Assembly: GCA_029213025.1 (NCBI GenBank)
Contig: JARGOZ010000062.1
Location: 1-37,059 of the forward strand
Reading direction: 5' to 3'
DNA from: Verrucomicrobiales bacterium
GTDB taxonomy: Bacteria > Verrucomicrobiota > Verrucomicrobiia > Verrucomicrobiales > DEV007
Length of the DNA: 37,059 nucleotides
A model generated the notes under the pieces. It saw only the letters and a list, made by a program, of their open reading frames with translations, was not told where the DNA came from and did not search any database. The position numbers were made by a program, and so were the translations under genes. Numbering within the stretch: the first letter of the stretch is position 1; every line of letters begins with the position of its first letter. Positions 16,878 through 24,499 of the stretch are shown here, one piece after another.

Positions 16878-17933
16878 CTATTTCTCTATTTCTTCCCGTG
16901 CCTTCTTACGGGAAAGTCTTTTTACCCTTTTGAATTCCTGCAACGTATTCGCTCTCATCCTGAATTCGCCCGGCTTATTTTCCCAGCCGCTAACTGCAGC
17001 CTTGCTAACCCCCAGTAGTTTGGCAAATTCGGTCTGCGACATATCAAAGCGATCCCTCAATTCGATGACATCCGGCGCGGTAAAGGTGCCCTCCCCTCCG
17101 GATGCGGAACGCCGACGCGGTGCCTTCTTTTTTGCGACTGCTTTACCCGGTCTCGCTTTCTTTCCGGTTAGTGCTGCTTTTTTCTTTTTCCGGGGCTTTG
17201 GTGTCACGATGGCATCCTCCTCTTCACCATCAATTTCTATACCAAAAACATCATCGAGCCCCGCCAGAGAAATGCGATTCCTTTTCCCGCCGCCTCCGGT
17301 TGCGGAAGCGATTTCGGCATCAGAGTCGATTAATTCTTCAACATCGACCCCGCGCAGTTCAAACAACAATTCAGGGCTTTTATCGAAACGGGCTCCGATT
17401 CCGTAGAGCACGGCTGCTATATGTTTGCACATATAAGCGTAGTCGGGGCAATCGCATTCAAACTGGATTTCCTTCGGTGTCGGAAAAAGGCCCTCATTCT
17501 GATTGGTAACCGTTTCGAGGACGCCTTCAGGGATTCGGCCCTGCAGTAAATCCAGCAGCGAACTGACCTGGTTGGTGCAACCCTGTTTGACGGTTTTCCA
17601 TTTCTTTTTCGAAAGCGGATTGATCGTGATTTCCACTTCGTAAAGCTCGGATCCTGCGACGCAGGCTGTCACGGTGCCCTTTTGGATATCGAGATGGCAA
17701 ACTGACCCGTTCCTGACATAGGTTCTCCCGCGCGGGATACGATTTTCGAAGTCCCCGAAAGATTCAAGATGTTCACACCATGCTTTCCCCCAGAATTGTT
17801 TCGCTATTTTCAGCCCCTGAATTTCCACAGGCTGTATCACTTTACCCTGTTTGCGAAGCTTCTCCATTTCCTTCAGTGCATTCGCTTTTCGCTGCGCGAC
17901 CGACACATAAGGTTTGTAACCATACCAACTCAT
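16878..17933 (-). CDS. SWIM zinc-finger protein with C-terminal helix-turn-helix
   Basis: 351 residues. The SWIM finger CDCPDYAYMCKH lies at about 158-171 in the expected CxCx(n)CxH form, and the preceding region (WGKAWCEHLESFGDFENRIP) is typical of bacterial SWIM proteins paired with SNF2 helicases. A long Lys/Arg/Ala-rich linker (about 245-285) leads to an XRE-like HTH at about 290-345 (MSQTEFAKLLGVSKAAVSGW). It is last in a three-gene operon, 29 bases after the SNF2 gene, and that gap is nearly filled by dinucleotide tracts. It probably binds DNA and assists the SNF2 motor; the role of such pairs is not settled. The HTH fusion is the unusual part. The ATG at 17933 is used; no ribosome binding site is visible. 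Confidence 0.9.
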   Translation of the reverse strand: MSWYGYKPYVSVAQRKANALKEMEKLRKQGKVIQPVEIQGLKIAKQFWGKAWCEHLESFGDFENRIPRGRTYVRNGSVCHLDIQKGTVTACVAGSELYEVEITINPLSKKKWKTVKQGCTNQVSSLLDLLQGRIPEGVLETVTNQNEGLFPTPKEIQFECDCPDYAYMCKHIAAVLYGIGARFDKSPELLFELRGVDVEELIDSDAEIASATGGGGKRNRISLAGLDDVFGIEIDGEEEDAIVTPKPRKKKKAALTGKKARPGKAVAKKKAPRRRSASGGEGTFTAPDVIELRDRFDMSQTEFAKLLGVSKAAVSGWENKPGEFRMRANTLQEFKRVKRLSRKKAREEIEK

Positions 17934-17934
17934 T

Positions 17935-17962
17935 TATATATATATAGATTTGTGTGTGTGTG
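17935..17962. repeat. Adjacent (TA)6 and (TG)6 dinucleotide tracts between SNF2 and SWIM genes
   Basis: (TA)6 occupies 17935-17946 and (TG)6 occupies 17951-17962, together 24 of the 29 bases between the SNF2 stop and the SWIM start. Such tracts are slippage-prone. On the transcribed strand they read (CA)6 then (TA)6 directly before the SWIM ATG. Confidence 0.9.
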
Positions 17963-20644
17963 TTAAAAAGTAGCTTTATCAACATTTAGAGTCACCACTT
18001 CCAGCAACTCGTCGTCGGTCATTTCGGTCAACATCGATTCACCGCCGCCTTTGAGCAAATCATCTGCAAGAGTGCTTTTGTCATCGAGCAGTTTATCGAC
18101 CTTTTCTTCCATCGTCCCCTGGCAGACGAATTTGTGCACCATCACATTGCGTTTCTGTCCGATCCGGAAGGCCCGGTCTGTAGCCTGGTTCTCCACCGCC
18201 GGATTCCACCAGCGATCAAAATGTATCACATGAGATGCGGCGGTCAAAGTGAGCCCGGTTCCACCGGCCTTCAGTGACAGAACAAAGAAGGGCGGTCCTT
18301 CATCGCTCTGAAAATCTTTCACGAGCTGCTGACGTTTCTTCACTGCGGTTCCACCGTGCAGGATGTGGCCTTCGCGTCCGAAAATCTCTGTGAGCGCGGC
18401 TGCAATCGGGCCGGTCATTTCCCGATATTGAGTGAAAACCAGAACCTTTTCCTGCCGGGAGGCAATCTCTTCGCAAAGTGCGGTGAGCCTGGCGAATTTC
18501 CCGCTGTGTTTGGGATCGTATTCGCCATCGCCGAGAAACTGGCTGGGGTGATTGCAGATTTGCTTGAAAGCCGTCAGGGATGCCAGGACGACGCCGCGCC
18601 GTTTGATCCCGTCACTGTTTTCGAGAGCACTGCGAAGGCTTTTCACTGCTTTAGTATAAAGCGCAGCCTGTTGTTTTGTCAGGCCGCAAAAAGCATTCAT
18701 CTCCGTTTTGTCAGGTAGATCGGAGATGATGGATTTATCCGTTTTAAGGCGGCGTAAAATGTAGGGACTTACGAGATTGCGAAGCGGAGCGTATTGATCG
18801 GTATGACGGGCTTCGAGCATTTTCGAAAAGGTTTTAAACTTGCTCGCGTTACCCAGAAGACCGGGAGTCACAAAATCAAACAGCGACCACAAATCAGACA
18901 GTCGGTTTTCGACAGGGGTTCCGGTCAGAGCAATTCGCGAACGGGCTTTCAGAGCTTTAACCGCTTTGGTCTGACGGGTCCCCGGATTTTTGATGGCCTG
19001 TGCTTCATCAAGAATAACAACGTTCCAATCAATCTCTGACAACCATTTTTGCCGGTTCAGCATCCCGTAAGTCGTCAAAACGACATCGGGCGGGGATTTC
19101 GTTTTTGCCAGATTGGCTTCAAGAGCACTGAGCGTCACCCGATCATTTAACGAAGGGTGAACAAAAGCGGTGGTGAGACTCGGAGCGAAACGTTCGATCT
19201 CGCTCTTCCAGTTAGATAGCAATGAGGCGGGAAGCACAAGGAGTGACGGCTGTTTCTTTCCCTTCGTCTGCTTGATCGAAAGTAGAAAAGAGATCACCTG
19301 GACGGTTTTCCCCAGGCCCATGTCATCAGCCAGGCAGGCTCCCAACCCCAGACTTGAAAGCAGCCTGAGCCATTGGTAACCGACCTCCTGGTAAGGCCGG
19401 AGAGTTCCCTGAAAACCCTCCACCTTCCCGTCCTTCATTAGATTCTCCGGCGAACGAAGATCATTGAGGATTTCGCTGAGCCAGTCCCCGGCTTTGATTT
19501 GGGCCCACTCGCGGTCCACTTCATCCGAATCGTCCGAAGTGAGGTCCGCCGGAGCTCCTGCAAGTAATCGCATCCCTTCGATAAAGGAAATCCCGCCCTC
19601 CTCAGCCTCTGCCTCAACCTGTTTCCACTGATCCAGTACCTGACTGAGTTTCTCTTTGTCGACCTCGATCCACTGCCCCTTGATGAAGGCGAGACCGTCA
19701 TCGGAATTCATGATCTGTTTCCACTCCGCTTCAGTCAGTTTTTCCTCACCGAGTGCGAGATCGATTTTGAAATCCATCATCTGGTCAGCGCCGAACTGAC
19801 TCTCTTTTTTATTCCCGATGCTCACTGAAACCCGGGGCCGCGAACGCTTTTTCCACCAGTTAGGCAGGCGCAGTAACAGCCCTGCTTCTTCGAGGAGCGG
19901 AGCGTGCCGGAGCAACTGATATGCTTCGGGAGGAGTCCACGCGAGAGGGTGAAAAACATCGCCGGAATCAACCATCTCAGCAATAAATTCCGCCTGATCA
20001 GCCGCCCGTTGCACAGGTGAAAGCAGCTGAGTGAGTGCCTTTTTGTTTTTAGCCCCGGCGTAATCCTTCAATGCCTGCCCGAGAGGTTTATACTGAACCT
20101 TCCCGGATTTGGAAAGCTGCGGAGAAAAGGTCGCCAGAAACGCAAAGGGATACTCAGGGTCCTTCTTATTTTCCGCGAGGTGAAAACACACCCGGCCCAC
20201 CTGGTGCCACGCTTTGGCATGTTTTTCGAGCCACGGGCCCAGCGCCAAACCGGACGTCCCGATTTCCCCCCGCACCCACTGATCGAGATCTTCCCAGAGC
20301 ATTTCCAGTCCCTCCACAGAAAGGTACTCCCCTCCCTCCATCGGAGGAGCAGATAGGAGCAATGAGGAAAACTCCGTCGCCGGGAGAGGCTCAATCGTCG
20401 GCACCTGAAGCTCCGTTTCCGGAGTTCGGCAAAGCTCGGTGAGGTAGCTTCGCGAAAAATCCCGCCAATAATGAAGTACCGGAGAAATTGCCTCCGTAGG
20501 ATCGGTAGCGCCGAGAGCAAACAGACCGGCTGCGCGGCTAGTCCCGAAACCTCTAGCGACAAGCTTCAGCCACCGATCAGACGACTCCTCGTCCAGCGCG
20601 AAACGCAGTTGCAGCGAAGGAGTCACTCGGAGTTCAGAAGTCAT
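17963..20644 (-). CDS. SNF2-family DEAD/DEAH-box helicase
   Basis: 893 residues. The N-terminal half (to about 390) is the variable region that precedes bacterial SNF2 motors (SNF2 helicase-associated type). The motor starts at LRPYQEVGYQWL and has Walker A DDMGLGKT near 440, DEAQ near 544, ALTGTPVENR, and the C-terminal RecA lobe with VFTQYREM, SLKAGGTGLTLT and DRAFRIGQKRNV near 823. All ATPase motifs are intact. Its start overlaps the upstream small gene as ATGA (20641-20644), implying translational coupling, and the SWIM gene follows. SNF2/SWIM pairs occur across bacteria and are thought to remodel nucleic acid or protein complexes, possibly in repair or defence. That function is not established here. 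Confidence 0.95.
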   Translation of the reverse strand: MTSELRVTPSLQLRFALDEESSDRWLKLVARGFGTSRAAGLFALGATDPTEAISPVLHYWRDFSRSYLTELCRTPETELQVPTIEPLPATEFSSLLLSAPPMEGGEYLSVEGLEMLWEDLDQWVRGEIGTSGLALGPWLEKHAKAWHQVGRVCFHLAENKKDPEYPFAFLATFSPQLSKSGKVQYKPLGQALKDYAGAKNKKALTQLLSPVQRAADQAEFIAEMVDSGDVFHPLAWTPPEAYQLLRHAPLLEEAGLLLRLPNWWKKRSRPRVSVSIGNKKESQFGADQMMDFKIDLALGEEKLTEAEWKQIMNSDDGLAFIKGQWIEVDKEKLSQVLDQWKQVEAEAEEGGISFIEGMRLLAGAPADLTSDDSDEVDREWAQIKAGDWLSEILNDLRSPENLMKDGKVEGFQGTLRPYQEVGYQWLRLLSSLGLGACLADDMGLGKTVQVISFLLSIKQTKGKKQPSLLVLPASLLSNWKSEIERFAPSLTTAFVHPSLNDRVTLSALEANLAKTKSPPDVVLTTYGMLNRQKWLSEIDWNVVILDEAQAIKNPGTRQTKAVKALKARSRIALTGTPVENRLSDLWSLFDFVTPGLLGNASKFKTFSKMLEARHTDQYAPLRNLVSPYILRRLKTDKSIISDLPDKTEMNAFCGLTKQQAALYTKAVKSLRSALENSDGIKRRGVVLASLTAFKQICNHPSQFLGDGEYDPKHSGKFARLTALCEEIASRQEKVLVFTQYREMTGPIAAALTEIFGREGHILHGGTAVKKRQQLVKDFQSDEGPPFFVLSLKAGGTGLTLTAASHVIHFDRWWNPAVENQATDRAFRIGQKRNVMVHKFVCQGTMEEKVDKLLDDKSTLADDLLKGGGESMLTEMTDDELLEVVTLNVDKATF

Positions 20645-21078
20645 GCCGACCTGGACAACCGTTTCATTTTCTTTCGAAATTTACTGTATTGCTGCCGAAG
20701 CTGCTTTTCGTAAGAGGGGTCCGAGCAAACCATCTCCTTGTAGATTTCGAGAAGCCGGTCAGCAAACTTCGGCTGACGTTTCATGGCCGGAAAACCAATC
20801 CCCATCATATCATCCAAGATGTCCTGATTTTCGCTACCGAACCAGCGAATATAGAAGCTTCGACTCCCCCAACCATGCGAGATCGTTGCCGCATGGTTAT
20901 TGGGAAAACCTTCATGGGCGACCTGAATAAACGCCCTGCGGCAATCGCATTCGACGCAAAACAGCGGTTCAAATTGATACTCTCCTCTGGGAAAAGAATC
21001 GTCATCGTAATTGTGTAAGCAGGGTATTTCCCGCTGAGCCGTCTTAGGAAAGTGTTCGCTGAAGGCAAGGTAGGACAT
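20641..21078 (-). CDS. Small unknown protein with CxxCxC motif, first gene of the SNF2-SWIM operon
   Basis: 145 residues, cytoplasmic. The sequence EPLFCVECDCRRAFIQV has three closely spaced cysteines. It is followed by HAATISHGWGSRSFYIRWFG, a pattern I associate from memory with recurrent small hypothetical proteins with no named function. The C-terminal part is helical and basic (LRQQYSKFRKKMKRLSRSA). The stop overlaps the SNF2 start (ATGA), so the three genes form one operon. A metal-binding or nucleic-acid-binding accessory role is inferred from the cysteines and the basic tail. About 190 bases separate its start from the divergent pgk start, enough for two promoters. Confidence 0.8.
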   Translation of the reverse strand: MSYLAFSEHFPKTAQREIPCLHNYDDDSFPRGEYQFEPLFCVECDCRRAFIQVAHEGFPNNHAATISHGWGSRSFYIRWFGSENQDILDDMMGIGFPAMKRQPKFADRLLEIYKEMVCSDPSYEKQLRQQYSKFRKKMKRLSRSA

Positions 21079-21265
21079 GGTAGTGTTTCGGTGATTCGCA
21101 ATGTTTGTGCATCAAAACTATTGAGGAATGCGAATTAGCCAAGTGGAAAATGAATTGCCGGGAAGAGCTGACAAATCGTGACCGGAAAAAACGGCTGGAA
21201 ATTCCGGTTTTATGCGGAATCGTGCCCCGTTTCGCTCCGGCGAACTTTTTTACAATATTACAGTC

Positions 21266-22471
21266 ATGGCAAAGCTATCCATTCGCGACATTTCACCCGC
21301 AGGTAAACGTGTACTAATGCGCGTCGATTTTAACGTCCCGCTCGAAGACGGTAATATCACGGATGATACCCGGATCCGTGCTGCGATCCCTTCCATCGAA
21401 CACCTCACCAAAGCCGGTGCCAGGGTGATCCTGATGTCCCACCTCGGTCGCCCCAAAGGTGAGAAAAATCCCGAGTTCACCCTCGAACCGGTCGCAAAAC
21501 GTCTCGGCGAATTGCTCGGATCAACCGTTCACTTCGCGAGTGATTGCGTCGGACCTGAAGTGGAGGAAACCGTGAACAACCTCAGCGACGGTGAAGTCCT
21601 TCTGCTCGAAAATGTCCGCTTTTACAAAGGTGAAACCGATAACGACGCCGAATTCGCCGCCCAGCTCGGAAAGCTCGGCGATATCTACGTCAACGACGCC
21701 TTCGGAACCGCTCATCGCGCCCACGCTTCCACCGAAGGGGTGACTCACTACATCAATCAGTGCGCGATGGGATTTCTCATCGAGAAAGAACTGAAATTTC
21801 TCGTCGAAGAACTCGAATCTCCCAAAGGACCTTTCGTCGTCATCATGGGTGGAGCCAAAGTTTCCGATAAAATCAAAATCCTTGAGCGCCTCATGGAAAA
21901 AGCCGACGCCTTCATCATCGGTGGAGCGATGGCCAATACCTTCCGCCTCGCCCAGGGATACGACATCGGCAAATCCTTCGCCGAAAGAACCGACGAAGCC
22001 ATGGAACTCGCCCGCGGCATCCTCAAAACCGCCGAAGACAAGAACATCGGTTTTCACGTCGCGGCCGACACCCGCTATGCACGTGAGTTCGCAGCCAACG
22101 CACCCACTGAAGTCACCGCCCCCTGGGCAGAGGGTGGATCCGTTCCCGCTGACGCCGAAGGCATCGACATCGGTGACAAAGCGATCGAAGAATTTAATGA
22201 CATCATTTCCAAAGCCGGCACCGTCATCTGGAATGGCCCCATGGGAGTCTTTGAAAAAGCCGGCTTCGACATCGGTACCCGCGCCGTCGGGAAAGCGATG
22301 GCGGATAACGCTGACGCCCTCACCATCGTAGGTGGCGGCGACTCCGTAACCGCCGCCAACCAGTTCGGATTCGGTGACAAAATGGACCACATGTCCACCG
22401 GCGGAGGCGCCTCACTCGAACTTCTCGAAGGAAAAGAACTTCCCGGAATCGCAGCGATCAACAACGTGTAA
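21266..22471 (+). CDS. pgk: Phosphoglycerate kinase
   Basis: 401 residues, the usual length; ATG 21266 chosen over the longer frame because MAKLSIRDISPAGKRVLMRV is the canonical start. The enzyme transfers the phosphoryl group of 1,3-bisphosphoglycerate to ADP in glycolysis (reverse in gluconeogenesis). The substrate-binding signature RVDFNVPL, the SHLGRPKG loop, the VNDAFGTAHRAHAS segment, the nucleotide-binding hinge MGGAKVSDK and the late GGGDSVTA with STGGGASLELLEGKELPG are all present. It is alone rather than in a gap-pgk-tpi cluster. The 86-base gap to aspS holds two AACAGGGTACA cores, so the two genes may or may not be co-transcribed; no terminator is seen between them. Confidence 0.98.
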   Translation: MAKLSIRDISPAGKRVLMRVDFNVPLEDGNITDDTRIRAAIPSIEHLTKAGARVILMSHLGRPKGEKNPEFTLEPVAKRLGELLGSTVHFASDCVGPEVEETVNNLSDGEVLLLENVRFYKGETDNDAEFAAQLGKLGDIYVNDAFGTAHRAHASTEGVTHYINQCAMGFLIEKELKFLVEELESPKGPFVVIMGGAKVSDKIKILERLMEKADAFIIGGAMANTFRLAQGYDIGKSFAERTDEAMELARGILKTAEDKNIGFHVAADTRYAREFAANAPTEVTAPWAEGGSVPADAEGIDIGDKAIEEFNDIISKAGTVIWNGPMGVFEKAGFDIGTRAVGKAMADNADALTIVGGGDSVTAANQFGFGDKMDHMSTGGGASLELLEGKELPGIAAINNV

Positions 22472-22479
22472 GCAGACTT

Positions 22480-22512
22480 AACAGGGTACAGTCCAGCATT
22501 CAACAGGGTACA
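22480..22512 (+). repeat. 22-bp-period repeat locus 3: two exact cores between pgk and aspS
   Basis: AACAGGGTACA at 22480-22490 and 22502-22512, exactly 22 bp apart, in the 86-base spacer between pgk and aspS. The first begins nine bases after the pgk stop. Confidence 0.9.
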
Positions 22513-22557
22513 ATAGGTCCAACCGGGCCTGTATGACCTATAACTATTTTCAAAGCC

Positions 22558-24363
22558 ATGTATCGAACACACCATTGCAACGAGTTGCGCAAATCGCACG
22601 CCGGGGAAAACGTCACCTTGACCGGTTGGGTCAATACCGTCCGCGACCAGGGCGGCGTCATTTTCATCGACATCCGTGACCGCGAGGGCGTTACCCAGTG
22701 CGTCTTCCGCTCCGAGGAAAATGCTGAAGCCGCAAAAATCAGCCACACTCTCCGCAACGAAGACGTCATCCAGGTCATGGGCCGCGTCGACGACCGCCCC
22801 GAGATCGAAGGCCAATCCACCGTGAATGAAAAGATCGATACCGGCGAAATCGAGATCGTTGCGACCGATCTGAAGATTCTGAACAAAGCGGAAGTCCTCC
22901 CGTTCCAGCTCGACAAAGAGCTTAGCAACGAAGACCTCCGGATGAAGCACCGCTACCTCGACCTGCGTCGTCCCCGGATGAACCAAAACATCCGGACCCG
23001 CCACACCATCACCAAAGCGATCCGCGACGCACTCGACAAAAACGGTTATATCGAAGTGGAGACACCGATTTTGTCCAAATCCACTCCCGAAGGCGCCCGC
23101 GACTTCCTCGTCCCGAGCCGTCTCAACCCCGGCAAATGCTACGCCCTGCCCCAGGCACCGCAGCAGTACAAACAGCTGCTCATGGTCGCGGGAATGGAGA
23201 AATATTTCCAGATCGCCCGTTGCTTCCGCGACGAAGACCTGCGCGCCGACCGCCAGCCCGAGTTCACCCAGGTAGACATCGAAGCCAGCTTCGTCACCAG
23301 TGAAGACATGTTTTCGCTGATCGAAGAAATCCTGGCCGATACCTTCAAAGCAGCCCGCGGCGTCGAAGTAAAAACACCGTTTGAGCGGATTGACTACTGG
23401 GAAGCTATGGACCGCTACGGCAGCGACAAACCCGAGCGACGCTTTGGTTGTGAAATCGTCGACCTTTCCGAACACTTCAAAAACAGCGGATTCGGTGTCT
23501 TTAAACGAGCCATCGAAGGTGGCGGTGTGGTTCGCGCCATCAACGCCAAAGGCTTCGCCAAAGTCTCCACCGGTCAGATCAAGCGCCTCGAAGAAATCGC
23601 CAAAGAAGCCGGGGCCGGCGGCCTCGCCTACATTCAGGTTCGCGGCAAAGAACACGACACCTGGCGCTCGCCCATCGTGAAATTTTTCAACGACGACGAA
23701 CTCACCGCTATCGAGAAAGATCTCGACATCGAAGAAGGCGATCTCATCCTCTTCGGTTGCGACAAACGAACCACTGTCTGCGACGTCCTCGGTCGACTCC
23801 GGCTCGAATGTGCGCACATGAACGGCTGGCTCGAAGGCAAAGAAGACGAACTTGATTTCCACTGGGTCATCGACTTCCCCCTGCTCGACTACGACGAAGA
23901 AGAGCAGAAATGGAACGCCGTCCACCACCCCTTCACCCGCCCCAAAGCGGAAGATGAGCATCTTCTCGAAGACGAAAGCAAGTGGAGCGAAATCCGCGCC
24001 GAAGCCTACGACGTCATCCTCAACGGAAACGAACTCGGCGGCGGCAGCATCCGGATCCACGAAAGCGATCTCCAGGCCAAAATGTTCCGCGTTCTTGGCA
24101 TCAATGACGAAGAGCAGGCTGAAAACTTCGGCCACATTCTCGGAGCCTTCCAGTACGGAGCCCCTCCCCATGGCGGCATCGCCCTCGGCCTCGACCGGGT
24201 TGTTATGCTGGCCTGCAAAGAAGACAGTATCCGCGAAGTCATCGCCTTTCCGAAAAACAACAAAGGCAACGACCTCATGTCTCACAGTCCGGCGGAAGTG
24301 GATTTCAAGCAGCTGCGTGAGCTGTACCTGAAGTCGACGGTGGATGATAAGAAAAAATCATAG
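22558..24363 (+). CDS. aspS: Aspartate--tRNA ligase
   Basis: 601 residues, the bacterial type length. The protein has an N-terminal anticodon-binding OB-fold (about 1-105: VTLTGWVNTVRDQGGVIFID), a class II catalytic core with motif 2 CFRDEDLRADRQPEFTQVD beginning at 222, the bacterial insertion (GAD) domain in the middle, and motif 3 GGIALGLDRVVML near 540. It charges tRNA-Asp with aspartate in the cytoplasm. Whether it is discriminating or also charges tRNA-Asn cannot be decided from the window. Its codon choice leaves a very long open frame on the opposite strand, which is an artefact. No intrinsic terminator follows; palindrome B lies seven bases beyond the stop. Confidence 0.98.
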   Translation: MYRTHHCNELRKSHAGENVTLTGWVNTVRDQGGVIFIDIRDREGVTQCVFRSEENAEAAKISHTLRNEDVIQVMGRVDDRPEIEGQSTVNEKIDTGEIEIVATDLKILNKAEVLPFQLDKELSNEDLRMKHRYLDLRRPRMNQNIRTRHTITKAIRDALDKNGYIEVETPILSKSTPEGARDFLVPSRLNPGKCYALPQAPQQYKQLLMVAGMEKYFQIARCFRDEDLRADRQPEFTQVDIEASFVTSEDMFSLIEEILADTFKAARGVEVKTPFERIDYWEAMDRYGSDKPERRFGCEIVDLSEHFKNSGFGVFKRAIEGGGVVRAINAKGFAKVSTGQIKRLEEIAKEAGAGGLAYIQVRGKEHDTWRSPIVKFFNDDELTAIEKDLDIEEGDLILFGCDKRTTVCDVLGRLRLECAHMNGWLEGKEDELDFHWVIDFPLLDYDEEEQKWNAVHHPFTRPKAEDEHLLEDESKWSEIRAEAYDVILNGNELGGGSIRIHESDLQAKMFRVLGINDEEQAENFGHILGAFQYGAPPHGGIALGLDRVVMLACKEDSIREVIAFPKNNKGNDLMSHSPAEVDFKQLRELYLKSTVDDKKKS

Positions 24364-24370
24364 GCCCGCG

Positions 24371-24397
24371 GTAGTGGAGACTTCCGGTCTCCACTAC
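24371..24397. repeat. GTAG/CTAC palindrome B
   Basis: GTAGTGGAGAC (24371-24381) and GTCTCCACTAC (24387-24397) form a perfect 11-bp inverted repeat with loop TTCCG, in the spacer between the convergent aspS and sialate esterase genes. It shares outer GTAG and CTAC with palindromes A and C. Confidence 0.75.
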
Positions 24398-24499
24398 ACC
24401 TGCCCGGCGACGACTTAAGACGCAGTTTGGCGGACCCAAAAGCAGGGATGGATTTTAGGCGAACTCTCTTATTAGAAGTTCTCCGGCACCATCGTTCAA

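Noticed and set aside
21521..22390. A 289-codon minus-strand frame inside pgk
   Set aside because: Antisense shadow of pgk with no protein-like pattern.
22075..24285. A 736-codon open frame on the minus strand across the end of pgk and all but the last part of aspS
   Set aside because: It lies opposite two unmistakable housekeeping genes. Their codon use rarely puts stops in that antisense frame, and its translation has no recognisable domain and a biased Phe/Asp/Val composition.
24371..24397. Palindrome B as terminator of aspS or of the convergent esterase
   Set aside because: Neither strand has a T run after the stem.
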